Notes: generated by a model not told the origin, from the letters alone. Positions 29,704 through 38,509 are shown, counted from the first letter of the stretch. The stretch is 64,000 nucleotides of DNA from Solwaraspora sp. WMMD1047 (GCF_029626155.1 NZ_JARUBL010000001.1:3700501-3764500), one strand, 5' to 3'. Numbers and translations: made by a program.

Positions 29704-29754
29704 GCGCCCGAGCAGGACCTCCTGCCGGGCGCGCCGCGCTCCGCCCCCGGAGCG
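29704..29754 (+). promoter_or_regulatory. Double hairpin in the leader of paralog 2, flanked by anti-SD/SD arms
   Basis: Two strong hairpins (GCGCCCG/CGGGCGC, 29704-29732; CGCTCCG/CGGAGCG, 29736-29753) sit between GCCTTCCGT (29695-29703) and ACGGAAGGC (29766-29774). These two segments are perfectly complementary over 9 bp and include the Shine-Dalgarno. Closing this stem would hide the ribosome site. The transcript start is not known; TAGGTT at 29687 could be a -10, which would trim the upstream arm. Confidence 0.5.
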
Positions 29755-29781
29755 TGCCCCCCGCAACGGAAGGCGACCATC

Positions 29782-30507
29782 GTGAAGACCACCCTCTTCA
29801 GTCGATGGCTTCCCGCCATCGCGAAGGACACCGGACGAACCACCGCGGCCGTCGTGCTGCTGGGCCTCGTGATCGGGGCACCGGCGGCGGTGGACGCCGC
29901 CCAGGAGTCGGCCCAGCCCGGTGCCGGTCCGACGGCGACCGCGCCGGCCGACCCCGCCGAAAAGCGCACCGCCGAGCAGTCGGCGTCGCGGTCGGCGGCC
30001 GACCGGACCGACCCGGACACCGAGCGGCCGGAGGCGGAGCAGCCCCGCGCCGCGGAGAAGCCCAGCATGGAAGCCCTGATCCCGCACGGCACCCAGGGGC
30101 CGCAGCAGGTGGTCGACTGGAACGACCAGCAGGTCGCGAACGCCGAGGCGATCGTCGACACCACCAAGAAGCTCGGCTTCGACGAGCGGGCCGCGGTGGT
30201 GGCGGTGGCCACCGCGATGCAGGAGTCCACGCTCAACAACTTCGGCCACCTGGGCGCCCGCAACGACCACGACTCGCAGGGCCTGTTCCAGCAACGCCCC
30301 TCCTCTGGCTGGGGCTCGCCCGCCCAGATCACCGACCCCGAGTACGCGACCACCGCGTTCCTGCGGGCACTGGAGCGGGTCGACGGCTGGCGGCAGATGC
30401 CGCTGACCGGCGCGGCGCAGACCGTGCAGGTGTCGGCGTACCCGTACCACTACGCCAAGTGGGAGCAGGAGGCCGCCGAGCTGGTCCAGGAACTCTGGAC
30501 CCGCTGA
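29782..30507 (+). CDS. Secreted lysozyme-like protein, paralog 2 (divergent)
   Basis: At 241 aa this is the longest member. GTG 29782 follows GGAAGG. The membrane-targeting segment (TAAVVLLGLVIGAPAAVDAA) is unlike the other six, and a charged linker rich in Arg, Glu, Asp and Pro extends to about residue 100. From LIPHGTQGPQQ onward it aligns with the family, including AMQESTLNNFGHLG and FQQRPSSGWG, but reads GARNDHDS instead of GDRNDHDS and ends ELWTR. It uses GC-rich codons like the host. It lacks the shared promoter and leader, so it may be the ancestral or separately regulated copy. Confidence 0.85.
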   Translation: MKTTLFSRWLPAIAKDTGRTTAAVVLLGLVIGAPAAVDAAQESAQPGAGPTATAPADPAEKRTAEQSASRSAADRTDPDTERPEAEQPRAAEKPSMEALIPHGTQGPQQVVDWNDQQVANAEAIVDTTKKLGFDERAAVVAVATAMQESTLNNFGHLGARNDHDSQGLFQQRPSSGWGSPAQITDPEYATTAFLRALERVDGWRQMPLTGAAQTVQVSAYPYHYAKWEQEAAELVQELWTR

Positions 30508-30522
30508 CCGTCTGCAGCATTG

Positions 30523-30556
30523 AACTGGCCGGGCCCGCAACGGGGCCCGGCCAGTT
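30523..30556 (+). terminator. Terminator of paralog 2
   Basis: Perfect 14-bp stem AACTGGCCGGGCCC / GGGCCCGGCCAGTT with loop GCAACG. Confidence 0.8.
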
Positions 30557-30629
30557 CCGACGGCCCTGGGCCGGTCGGACCAACGCCCGGCCGCCCGGCC
30601 CGGGGCCGTGGCTGAACTACGATCGCCGG

Positions 30630-31829
30630 ATGAGTCTGCGGGCCGAGGCGGGGGCGATCCAGGGCGAGTTGGCGGCGCTGCGGCGGGAGCTGCACCAGAT
30701 CCCGGAGACCGGGCTGCACCTGCCACGCACCCAGGAACGGGTGCTGGCCGCGCTCGCCGGGCTGCCGCTGGAGGTGACAACCGGTGCCGGGCTCTCGTCG
30801 GTGACGGCGGTGCTGCGGGGCGGCCGCCCCGGGCCGGTGGTGCTGCTGCGCGGTGACATGGACGCGCTGCCGATCGTCGAGCGCACCGGCCTGGAGTTCA
30901 CCTCCCGGCACGCGGGAGTGATGCACGCCTGCGGGCACGACCTGCACACCGCCGGCCTGGTCGGCGCGGCGCGGCTGCTGTCGGCCCGCCGCGCGGAGCT
31001 GCCCGGCGACGTGGTCTTCATGTTCCAGCCCGGCGAGGAGGGCTACAACGGCGCCGGCCACATGATCGACGAGGGCGTGCTCACCGCCGCCGGCCGGCCG
31101 GTGGACGCCGCGTACGGGCTGCACGTGCTCTCCTCGATGGTGCCGCGCGGGGTGTTCGCGTCCCGGCCGGGGCCGCTGATGGCGGCCTCCGCCGGCCTGT
31201 TCGTGCGGGTCGTCGGCGCCGGCGGGCACGGCTCGCGACCGCACACCGCGTTGGACCCGGTGCCGGCCGCGTGCGAGATGGTGACCGCGCTGCAGACCAT
31301 GATCGGGCGCCGGTTCGACCCGTTCGAGCCGGTGGTCATCACGGTCGGGGTGTTCCAGGCCGGGACCCGGCGCAACGTCATCCCCGACGACGCGACCTTC
31401 GAGGCGACGGTGCGCACCTTCTCCACCGCCGTCAGCGACCGGGTCCGGGTCCGGGCCACCGAACTCTGCGAGGGCATCGCCGCCGCGTACGGCCTGCGGG
31501 TCGAGGTGCGCTACGAAACCGAGTACCCGGCGACGGTGAACCACGCGGCCGACCACGAGTTCGTGGCCGCCACCGTCGAGGAGGTCTTCGGCGCGGACCG
31601 GTTCCAGGAGATGCCGCACCCGATGACCGGCTCAGAGGATTTCTCCCGGGTGCTCGATCGGGTGCCGGGTGCGTACTTCTTCCTCGGCGCCTGCGTCGGC
31701 GACGACCCGGACACCGCGCCGCCCAACCATTCGCCGCTGGCCGCGTTCGACGATGGGGTGCTCGCCGACGGCGCCGCCCTGCTGGCCGAACTCGCCGTCC
31801 GCCGGCTGGCGGCGGGAACGGTCGCCTGA
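30630..31829 (+). CDS. M20-family amidohydrolase (peptidase/aminoacylase)
   Basis: This 399-aa zinc hydrolase of the hippurate hydrolase/N-acyl amino acid amidohydrolase type has metal-site motifs LRGDMDALPI, MHACGHDLHTAG and FQPGEEGYNGA, and the late HPMTGSEDFSRV. The dimerisation lid reads GAGGHGSRPHTALDPV. ATG 30630 has TACGAT six bases upstream and no Shine-Dalgarno, so translation is probably leaderless. Confidence 0.93.
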   Translation: MSLRAEAGAIQGELAALRRELHQIPETGLHLPRTQERVLAALAGLPLEVTTGAGLSSVTAVLRGGRPGPVVLLRGDMDALPIVERTGLEFTSRHAGVMHACGHDLHTAGLVGAARLLSARRAELPGDVVFMFQPGEEGYNGAGHMIDEGVLTAAGRPVDAAYGLHVLSSMVPRGVFASRPGPLMAASAGLFVRVVGAGGHGSRPHTALDPVPAACEMVTALQTMIGRRFDPFEPVVITVGVFQAGTRRNVIPDDATFEATVRTFSTAVSDRVRVRATELCEGIAAAYGLRVEVRYETEYPATVNHAADHEFVAATVEEVFGADRFQEMPHPMTGSEDFSRVLDRVPGAYFFLGACVGDDPDTAPPNHSPLAAFDDGVLADGAALLAELAVRRLAAGTVA

Positions 31830-31969
31830 CCGGCGATTCCGCCCGATTTGCGGAAAAACAGATTGTTTCTGGCTTTTCTACTATCCTCTCCGGAGAGAAG
31901 TATCCATTTGCTGTAGTCGCTGCCGGTCGCTGGATTCGCCACCGGTCGGCGGCGTGATGCGAGGATGTC

Positions 31970-33274
31970 ATGTCCCGGCCGCCCATGAAGATGGCCTCCG
32001 AAACAATCCGCCCGGTGCTGCTCGCCGTCACGGCGTTGCTGGCGACCGCGGCCTGCGACCTACCCGGCCGAACCGTCGCCGGCGCCGCGAACATCCGTAC
32101 CGTCGAGGTGTCCACGCTGCGGACCGCGCCACCCGGCGCCGTCACCTGGTGCACCGGGCGGGACACCGTGGGGGCCTTCCAGACCCTTGTGGACTCGTAC
32201 AACACCACCGAGGCGGCCGCCGGGCACCGGCTCGAACTGCGCGAGTTCCCCGGGGCCGCCGACCTGTGGCACGACCGGCTCGTCGACCGGCTGCGGTCCA
32301 GGTCGGCCGAGTGCGACCTGATCGGGGCGGACATCACCTGGGTGGCCGAGCTCGCCGCCAACCGCTGGGTCTACGACCTCGGTCCCTACCTGGCCGGCCG
32401 CCGGGAGGGTTATCTGCCGACGACGCTGGCCGGCGGGCACTACGACGGCCGCGACTGGGCGGTGCCCTTCGTCGCCGACATCGGGTTGCTCTACTACCGC
32501 ACCGATCAGGTCCCGGTGCGACCACAGAGCTGGCAACAGGTGTACGCCGAGGCGGCGCGCACCGGCGGCATCGTCTACCAGGGCTCCCCGGGCGAGGGCC
32601 TGACCACCAACTTCCTGGAGATCGCGTACGCCAGCGGCGGCCGGATCCTCTCCGACGACGGCCGTCGGGTGCTTGTCGACTCCCGGGAGAACCTCGCCGC
32701 CCTGCGCCTGCTGACAAACGGAATCCGGGACGGGGCGGCGCCCCGGGCCGTGCAGACCTACACCCAGGATCCGGCCCGCCGCGCGTTCGAAGCCGGCCGG
32801 GCCACCTTCCACCGCGACTGGGCATCCGCCTGGGCCTCGGTCCGCGGCGCGCCGGCGATCGGCGCGAACGTGGACGCCATCGCGTTGCCGGCGTTCGACG
32901 GTGGCGGACGTGGGGGAGTGCTGGGCGGAATGAGCCTGCTGCTGCCGGCGTACTCGGACAACCCGGCTGGCGGGCTGCGGGCGCTGGACTGGCTGACCTC
33001 GGAGCAGGGGCAGCGGCTCGCCGCCGGGCGCGGACTGACCCCGACCCTGGCCGCGCTCTACGACGAACCCCTGGTCCGTGAGGCGTTGCCCCACCACCAG
33101 GCGCTGCGCCGGGGGATCGAGCAGGCCAGTGTGCCCCCGATCACGCCCGCCTACCGGGAGCTGTCCGAAGTGGTCTCGGTGAACATCAGCAACGCGCTGA
33201 CCGGACGGGCCAGCCCAGCCGAGGCGCTGGCCGAGGCGGAGCAACAGCTCAACCAGGTGCTGCGGCGTACCTGA
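31970..33274 (+). CDS. Sugar ABC transporter substrate-binding lipoprotein (orphan)
   Basis: This 434-aa family-1 solute-binding protein has lipobox LLATAAC near residue 28, then the segments LRSRSAECDLIGADITWVAEL, GGHYDGRDWAVPFVADIGLLYYRTD and FHRDWASAWA, resembling trehalose/maltose-binding LpqY/ThuE proteins. No permease genes are adjacent, so it must work with a transporter encoded elsewhere. The 140 nt upstream are relatively AT-rich (near 31855-31920) and likely contain its promoter. Confidence 0.85.
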   Translation: MSRPPMKMASETIRPVLLAVTALLATAACDLPGRTVAGAANIRTVEVSTLRTAPPGAVTWCTGRDTVGAFQTLVDSYNTTEAAAGHRLELREFPGAADLWHDRLVDRLRSRSAECDLIGADITWVAELAANRWVYDLGPYLAGRREGYLPTTLAGGHYDGRDWAVPFVADIGLLYYRTDQVPVRPQSWQQVYAEAARTGGIVYQGSPGEGLTTNFLEIAYASGGRILSDDGRRVLVDSRENLAALRLLTNGIRDGAAPRAVQTYTQDPARRAFEAGRATFHRDWASAWASVRGAPAIGANVDAIALPAFDGGGRGGVLGGMSLLLPAYSDNPAGGLRALDWLTSEQGQRLAAGRGLTPTLAALYDEPLVREALPHHQALRRGIEQASVPPITPAYRELSEVVSVNISNALTGRASPAEALAEAEQQLNQVLRRT

Positions 33275-33298
33275 GCGTCGCCTATCGTGGCGACCATC

Positions 33299-33943
33299 AT
33301 GGTGGATCGCGACTGGCTGGACTGGCACCGGGCGTATGACGCCCCGGACTCGGTGTTGTCGCGCCGGCTGGCGGTGGTGTCCGACCGGGTCCGGGACGCG
33401 TTGGACGCGTTGCCGCCCGGCCCGCTGCGGGTGGTGAGCCTCTGCGCCGGACAGGGACGTGACCTGATCGGCGTCCTGCGGACGCACCCGCGGCGTGCCG
33501 ATGTCACCGCGCGCCTGGTGGAGCTGGATCCGCGTAACGCGGCGGCGGCGCGTGCACTGGCCGACGCGGCCGGGCTGGACCGCGTCGAGGTACGGGTCGG
33601 CGACGCGGCCCTCATCGATCACTACGCCGACCTGGCGCCAGCCGATCTCGTACTGGTGTGCGGGGTGTTCGGCAACATCAGCGAGGCGGACATCGAGCGG
33701 ACCATCGGACACTGCGCCGCACTGACCGCGGCTGGCGGTTTCCTGGTCTGGACCCGCCACCGCGAGCCACCCGACCTGGTGCCGACGGTCTGCGGCTGGT
33801 TCGACCGGCACGGCTTCGCGCTGCGCTGGCTCTCCGACCCGGCCGAGGACTTCGGGGTCGGCCTACACCGGCGGACCCGCGAGCCGGCACCGTTGACCCC
33901 CGGTGCCCACATGTTCACCTTCGACCGCGCCTACAGCGGCTGA
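33299..33943 (+). CDS. Class I SAM-dependent methyltransferase
   Basis: This 214-aa protein has the SAM loop VVSLCAGQGRDLIGVL, the acidic ribose-binding residue in VELDP, and post-motif segments DLVLVCGVFGNIS and GGFLVWTRHR. Substrate unknown. An alternative GTG start lies 12 nt upstream at 33287. ATG 33299 is chosen because TATCGT overlaps the GTG. Confidence 0.82.
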   Translation: MVDRDWLDWHRAYDAPDSVLSRRLAVVSDRVRDALDALPPGPLRVVSLCAGQGRDLIGVLRTHPRRADVTARLVELDPRNAAAARALADAAGLDRVEVRVGDAALIDHYADLAPADLVLVCGVFGNISEADIERTIGHCAALTAAGGFLVWTRHREPPDLVPTVCGWFDRHGFALRWLSDPAEDFGVGLHRRTREPAPLTPGAHMFTFDRAYSG

Positions 33944-34005
33944 CCCTCCGGCTGGGCCCGCCCGAGGGCCATCCTGGCGCCAGGATCGACGCATCGCGCG
34001 GGGTG

Positions 34006-34083
34006 TGTCCGGATCTCGGGTCATGATCGACTTGGTGGCGGTCCGTTTTGCCGGAATCTGGGATGGGCCGGCGGCGTTACATC
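34006..34083 (+). promoter_or_regulatory. Cassette 3 upstream element and ECF-like promoter
   Basis: TGTCC at 34006, GGAAT at 34053-34057, 18-nt spacer with a different sequence from copy 1 (GGGCCGGCGGC), and GTT at 34076-34078. The conserved block reads CTTGG instead of CTTAG. Confidence 0.6.
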
Positions 34084-34087
34084 CGGC

Positions 34088-34250
34088 GTACGACCGCAGG
34101 ACCACGCCCCGCCCGCAGGGCTGGCTGGTGTCGGCGCCCGGTCGTGCGTACCCCAAGTCGCGCTCCGCCTTCCTGGAGCGCGCCGGCACGTTCTGGCCGC
34201 GCCCCCCGCGCGCCGCGTGCCGTACCCCCGATCGGAAGGACTTGATCTTC
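34088..34250 (+). ncRNA. Cassette 3 structured 5' leader
   Basis: S1 is 34088-34096 with 34139-34147. H2 pairs CGCGCTC (34159-34165) with GAGCGCG (34176-34182), all Watson-Crick, and its loop has CCTTCC (34168-34173) facing Shine-Dalgarno 34234-34239. The GGGT/ACCC hairpin is weakest in this copy. Confidence 0.65.
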
Positions 34251-34862
34251 ATGAACACCACGACCTTCTACCAGAACAGCAAGGTCCGCAAGGCCGCTCT
34301 CGGGATCGCGGGCGTGGCGTTCGTCGGTGGCGTGACCGCCGGCCCGGCCATCACCGCCTCCCTGGACGACACCGCCCGCACCTCGGCGCCGGTCACCTCG
34401 GCCGCCGTCGAGAAGCCGTCGACCCGGACCCTGATCCCGCACGGCACCCAGGGTGCCCAGCAGGACGTGGCCTGGACCGACGAGCAGCAGGCCAACGCCA
34501 AGGCGATCATCGAGGCCACCAAGGCCAACGGCCTGGACGAGCGGGCCGCCGTGATCGCGGTGGCGACCGCAATGCAGGAGTCGACGCTCACCAACTTCGG
34601 TCACCTCGGTGACCGCAACGACCACGACTCGCAGGGCCTGTTCCAGCAGCGTCCGTCGTCGGGTTGGGGCACGGTCGAGCAGATCACCGACCCCGAGTAC
34701 GCAACCACCGCGTTCCTCAAGGCGCTCAAGCAGGTCGATGGCTGGGAAGAGCTGCCGCTGACCGAGGCCGCCCAGACGGTGCAGGTCTCGGCGTTCCCCG
34801 ACCACTACGCCAAGTGGGAGCAGGACGCGGCCGAGCTGGTGCAGGAGCACTGGAACAGCTGA
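34251..34862 (+). CDS. Secreted lysozyme-like protein, paralog 3
   Basis: This 203-aa copy has a distinctive N-terminus (MNTTTFYQNSKVRKAALG) and host-like GC-rich codons. Inside the domain it reads TLTNFGHLG in place of TLNNFGHLG. It shares LIPHGTQG and a DAAELVQE-type end with paralog 2, so it looks intermediate between that divergent copy and the main group. Confidence 0.85.
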   Translation: MNTTTFYQNSKVRKAALGIAGVAFVGGVTAGPAITASLDDTARTSAPVTSAAVEKPSTRTLIPHGTQGAQQDVAWTDEQQANAKAIIEATKANGLDERAAVIAVATAMQESTLTNFGHLGDRNDHDSQGLFQQRPSSGWGTVEQITDPEYATTAFLKALKQVDGWEELPLTEAAQTVQVSAFPDHYAKWEQDAAELVQEHWNS

Positions 34863-34876
34863 GCGGTCGCCTTACC

Positions 34877-34920
34877 GGTGTGGGCCGGGTCCCCGGACGT
34901 TCGGGGACCCGGCCCACACC
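34877..34920 (+). terminator. Terminator of cassette 3
   Basis: A 19-bp stem from GGTGTGGGCCGG to CCGGCCCACACC with loop GACGTT. Confidence 0.85.
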
Positions 34921-35007
34921 GCGTCTGGTGGTTTGCCGGCGGACCGAGCGGGTAGCCGCCGGCAGCCGAAGCGCCGCCCGCCCACCCGACCCAGCCGAGG
35001 AGTCGTC

Positions 35008-36777
35008 ATGCCGGAGATCGTCGGAGAGAGCCTGGCCAGGCGGCTGGTCGACTGGGGCGTCGACACCGTGTTCGGGCTGCCGGGCGACGGCGTCAACGGA
35101 CTGATGGAGGGCTTCCGCCGGGAGCGCGAACGGCTGCGGTTCGTGCTGGTCCACCACGAGGAGGCGGCCGCGTTCATGGCCACCGGCTACGCGAAGGCCA
35201 CCGGCCGGCTCGGCGTCTGCGTCGCCACCTCCGGCCCCGGCGCGATCCACCTGCTCAACGGCCTCTACGACGCCAAGCTCGACCACGTACCCGTGCTGGC
35301 CATCACCGGCATGCAGGAGACCTCGGTGCTCGGCTCCCGCTACCAGCAGGAGGTCCACACCGACCTGCTCTTCCAGGACGTCGCCGGGTACAACCTGATG
35401 GTCGCCAACCCGCAGCAGATGCCGGGCGTGCTGGACATCGCGATCCGCCACGCGTACGCCCAGCGGACCGTGGCGCACCTGACCTTCCCCAACGACATCC
35501 AGGTCGCCCCGGTGGCGCAGAACCCGTACCGCAACGTCACGCCCGGGGCGCCGCCGAGGAGCAGCACCGTGCTGTCCCGCCCGGCGCTGCCCCCGGCGGA
35601 GGAGGACGTGGTGCAGGCCGCCGAGGTGCTGCGGGCCGGACGCAAGGTCGCGATGCTGGTCGGGGTCGGCGCCCGCGACGCCCGCGACGAGGTCCTCGCC
35701 GTCGCCGAGGCACTGGCCAGTCCGATCGTGAAGACCCTGCCCGGCAAGATGGTGGTACCCGACGACCACCCGCTGACCACCGGTGGGCTCGGCCTGCTCG
35801 GCACGAAGCCCAGCGAGGAGCTGATGGCCGAGTGCGACACCCTGCTGATGGTCGGCACCTGCTTCCCCTACGGGTCCTACCTGCCGTCGCCGGGGCAGGC
35901 CCGGGTGGTGCAGATCGACATCGACCCGAGCCTGATCGGGCTGCGGCTGCCGGTCGACGTGGCGGTGACCGGCGACGCGCGGTCGACGCTGCGGGCGCTG
36001 CTGCCCCGGCTGGGTCCGTGGCGTACCGACCGGTCGTTCCTGACCGCGTGCCAACGTGGCAGCGAACGGTGGCGGGCGGAGATGGCGTCGCTGCAGGACC
36101 CGCGCCGCGATCCGGTAGCCCCGCAGTACCTGATCGGCTGCGTGGACGACCTGGCCGCCGACGACGCGATCCTGACCTGCGACTCCGGCACCATCTCGAC
36201 CTGGGCGGCCCGGCACTGGACGATCCGTGGGGACCGGGAGTTCTACCTCTCCGGCACCCTGGCCAGCATGGCGCCGGGTCTGCCCTACGCGATCGCCATG
36301 CAGCACGCGTACCCGGACCGGCAGGTGATCGCCTACGTCGGCGACGGCGGCTTCGCGATGCTGATGGCCGAGTTCCTCACCGCCGCCCGGCACGAGCTGC
36401 CGATCAAGGTGATCATCAACAACAACAACTCGTACGGCCAGATCCTCTGGGAGCAGATCATCCTGGGCTATCCCGAGTACGCCGTCCGGCATCAGCAGCC
36501 GACGGCCGACTTCGCCGCCTGGGCGACGGCCTGCGGCGGGTACGGCGCCAAGGTGACCCGCGCCGGCGACCTGGCCGGTGCGGTGCGGGCCGCGCTGGCG
36601 TACCCCGGTCCGGCGCTCGTCGACTGCGACGTCAACCCGAACGAGCCGCCGATGCCCGGCAAGGTCCACTACGAGCAGGCCAAGCACTTCACCGAGGCGT
36701 ACCTGCGCGGCCAGCCGCACAAGGCGGCGACGATGGCCACCGTGGTCCGCGACCAGATCAACAAGCTCCGGTCGTGA
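35008..36777 (+). CDS. Thiamine pyrophosphate-dependent enzyme (pyruvate oxidase/dehydrogenase-like)
   Basis: This 589-aa protein of the acetolactate synthase/pyruvate oxidase superfamily has the N-terminal Pyr domain with the catalytic Glu in VLVHHEEAAAFMA. The middle domain follows (VGVGARDARDEV). The C-terminal PP domain has the diphosphate/Mg motif GDGGFAMLMAEFLTAAR ending in IINNNNSYGQI. ATG 35008 follows GAGGAG. It probably decarboxylates pyruvate or a related 2-oxoacid in the cytoplasm; it lacks an obvious membrane-binding tail. It precedes the arginase-like gene by 36 nt. Confidence 0.88.
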   Translation: MPEIVGESLARRLVDWGVDTVFGLPGDGVNGLMEGFRRERERLRFVLVHHEEAAAFMATGYAKATGRLGVCVATSGPGAIHLLNGLYDAKLDHVPVLAITGMQETSVLGSRYQQEVHTDLLFQDVAGYNLMVANPQQMPGVLDIAIRHAYAQRTVAHLTFPNDIQVAPVAQNPYRNVTPGAPPRSSTVLSRPALPPAEEDVVQAAEVLRAGRKVAMLVGVGARDARDEVLAVAEALASPIVKTLPGKMVVPDDHPLTTGGLGLLGTKPSEELMAECDTLLMVGTCFPYGSYLPSPGQARVVQIDIDPSLIGLRLPVDVAVTGDARSTLRALLPRLGPWRTDRSFLTACQRGSERWRAEMASLQDPRRDPVAPQYLIGCVDDLAADDAILTCDSGTISTWAARHWTIRGDREFYLSGTLASMAPGLPYAIAMQHAYPDRQVIAYVGDGGFAMLMAEFLTAARHELPIKVIINNNNSYGQILWEQIILGYPEYAVRHQQPTADFAAWATACGGYGAKVTRAGDLAGAVRAALAYPGPALVDCDVNPNEPPMPGKVHYEQAKHFTEAYLRGQPHKAATMATVVRDQINKLRS

Positions 36778-36813
36778 CCGTGCCGACCGTCGCCCATCGG
36801 TAACCTCCGGGGG

Positions 36814-37560
36814 ATGAGTCGGATCCTGGTTCCGTACCACCTCGATGAACACCTTCCCGACCTGCGGGTCCCGATCGACGTGGACGAGTCGATCCGGGTG
36901 GACCTGCCCGACGGCGGCGACCCCTGGCACCGGATGGCGACGCTGTACGACGCCGTCGCGGAGACCGTCGCCGGGCGGATCCGGGGCGGGGCGCGCCCGG
37001 TGGTCGTCTCCGGCGACTGCACCGCCTCGCTGGCCGTGCTGGCCGGGATGGGACGCGCTGGCATCAACCCGGGCATCGTCTGGTTCGACGCGCACGGCGA
37101 CGTGCAGACCGTGGAGACCAGCGCGTCCGGTTACCTCGGTGGGATGCCGCTGCGGATCCTGGCCGGCTACCGGCCCGAGCTGATCGGCCGGCGGCTCGGG
37201 CTGGTCCCCGTACCGCCGGAGCGGATCCTGCTGGTGGACGCCCGCGACCTGGACCCACCCGAGGTGGACTACCTGGCCGGGTCGGCGATCGGGCGCCACG
37301 ACGTCGCGGACGTCACCGACGGGGTGATCCCGGACGGTCCGCTCTACCTGCACCTGGATCTCGACATCCTGGATCCGGCGGAGCTGGCCGGGCTCAGGTT
37401 TCCGGCGCCTGCCGGGCCGGCGGCCACGGCCGTCTGGGCGGCCGCCAGGCGGGTCCTGGGGACCGGCCGGGTGGCCGCGATCGGGCTGGGCTGCACCTGG
37501 CACCCGGGCCACGCACCGGATCACCTGCGCGAACCACTGGACCGGCTGCTGACCGGGTGA
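36814..37560 (+). CDS. Arginase/agmatinase-fold ureohydrolase-like protein
   Basis: This 248-aa protein has the manganese-site motifs VVVSGDCTAS (usual form GGDHS), GIVWFDAHGDVQT and LYLHLDLDILDP in order. The first motif has Cys-Thr where His-Ser is typical and the second ends HGDVQT rather than HxD, so catalysis on guanidino compounds is uncertain. ATG 36814 has TAACCT seven bases upstream, a leaderless pattern. Confidence 0.82.
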   Translation: MSRILVPYHLDEHLPDLRVPIDVDESIRVDLPDGGDPWHRMATLYDAVAETVAGRIRGGARPVVVSGDCTASLAVLAGMGRAGINPGIVWFDAHGDVQTVETSASGYLGGMPLRILAGYRPELIGRRLGLVPVPPERILLVDARDLDPPEVDYLAGSAIGRHDVADVTDGVIPDGPLYLHLDLDILDPAELAGLRFPAPAGPAATAVWAAARRVLGTGRVAAIGLGCTWHPGHAPDHLREPLDRLLTG

Positions 37561-37591
37561 TCTCGGCCGAGGCGCCGGGCTTCGTCCTCGG

Positions 37592-37669
37592 TGTCCGGTT
37601 TCCGAATCATGATCGACTTAGTAGCCGTCCGTTTTGCCGGAATCTGGGATGGGGTCGGGGCGTTACACC
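37592..37669 (+). promoter_or_regulatory. Cassette 4 upstream element and ECF-like promoter
   Basis: TGTCC at 37592, GATCGACTTAG block, GGAAT at 37639-37643, 18-nt spacer, GTT at 37662-37664. Confidence 0.6.
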
Positions 37670-37673
37670 CGGC

Positions 37674-37834
37674 GTACGACCGCAGGACCTGGCCCCGCCC
37701 TCGCGGGCTGGTGGCTGGCCCGGTCGTGCATCCCCCTTATGAAGTCGCGCTCTGCCTTCCTGGAGCGCGCCGGCATCCTTTCGTGTCCCCCCGACGCGTG
37801 GGTGCTGACCCCCGATCGGAAGGACTGATCTTTG
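37674..37834 (+). ncRNA. Cassette 4 structured 5' leader
   Basis: S1 is 37674-37682 with 37721-37729. H2 is CGCGCTC (37746-37752) with GAGCGCG (37763-37769); CCTTCC is 37755-37760 and Shine-Dalgarno GGAAGG is 37818-37823. The inner hairpin sequence matches cassette 1. Confidence 0.65.
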
Positions 37835-38428
37835 ATGAACACGAACAAGCTCCGTAAGGCTGCGCTGGGTGTCGCTGGTCTGGCGTTTGTCGGTGGCGTG
37901 ACCGCCGGCCCGGCGGTGACTGCCGCGCTGGATGAGGGTGCGCGTTCGATGGCGCCGACGGCTGCGGTGGCGGCGGAGAAGCCGGACACGGCGAAGCTGA
38001 TGCCGAATGGCACTCAGGGTGCTCAGCAGGACGTGGAGTGGAACGATGAGCAGGTGGCGAATGCGAAGGCCATCATCGAGGCCACCAAGGCCAACGGGAT
38101 GGACGAGCGGGCTGCCGTGATCGCGGTTGCTACCGCGATGCAGGAGTCGACGTTGAACAACTTCGGTCACCTGGGTGACCGTAACGACCATGACTCGCAG
38201 GGCCTGTTCCAGCAGCGCCCGAGTTCGGGTTGGGGTTCGGTGGAGCAGATCACCGACCCGCAGTACTCGACGACCGCGTTCCTGAAGGCGCTGAAGCAGG
38301 TCGACGGCTGGGAAGAGATGCCGCTGACCGCTGCGGCGCAGACGGTGCAGGTGTCGGCGTTCCCGGATCACTACGCCAAGTGGGAGCAGGCGGCCGCCGA
38401 CTTGGTCGCCGAACACTGGAACAGCTGA
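37835..38428 (+). CDS. Secreted lysozyme-like protein, paralog 4
   Basis: At 197 aa this is the shortest copy: five residues (IFENS) are missing right after MNTN, leaving a shorter n-region before KLRKAALG. A 174-nt stretch (38083-38256) is base-for-base identical to paralog 1 (26487-26660), while flanking codons differ. It reads DPQYSTTAFL where others have DPEYATTAFL. Confidence 0.85.
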   Translation: MNTNKLRKAALGVAGLAFVGGVTAGPAVTAALDEGARSMAPTAAVAAEKPDTAKLMPNGTQGAQQDVEWNDEQVANAKAIIEATKANGMDERAAVIAVATAMQESTLNNFGHLGDRNDHDSQGLFQQRPSSGWGSVEQITDPQYSTTAFLKALKQVDGWEEMPLTAAAQTVQVSAFPDHYAKWEQAAADLVAEHWNS

Positions 38429-38436
38429 GTCGAATC

Positions 38437-38478
38437 CGAAGGGCCGGTTCCCCGCGTCGCCGGGGGAGCCGGCCCTCG
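38437..38478 (+). terminator. Terminator of cassette 4
   Basis: GAAGGGCCGG pairs with CCGGCCCTC, plus an inner CCCC/GGGG stem. Confidence 0.75.
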
Positions 38479-38509
38479 GCGATCTTGGGCCGATCCGATG
38501 GTGACGGGG

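Noticed and set aside
37634-37828. Conserved 64-65 aa ORFs inside the cassette upstream regions (MPESGMGSGRYTRRTTAG...)
   Set aside because: They begin upstream of the predicted transcript start, change frame and C-terminal sequence between copies, and the DNA conservation follows stems and promoter boxes rather than codons.
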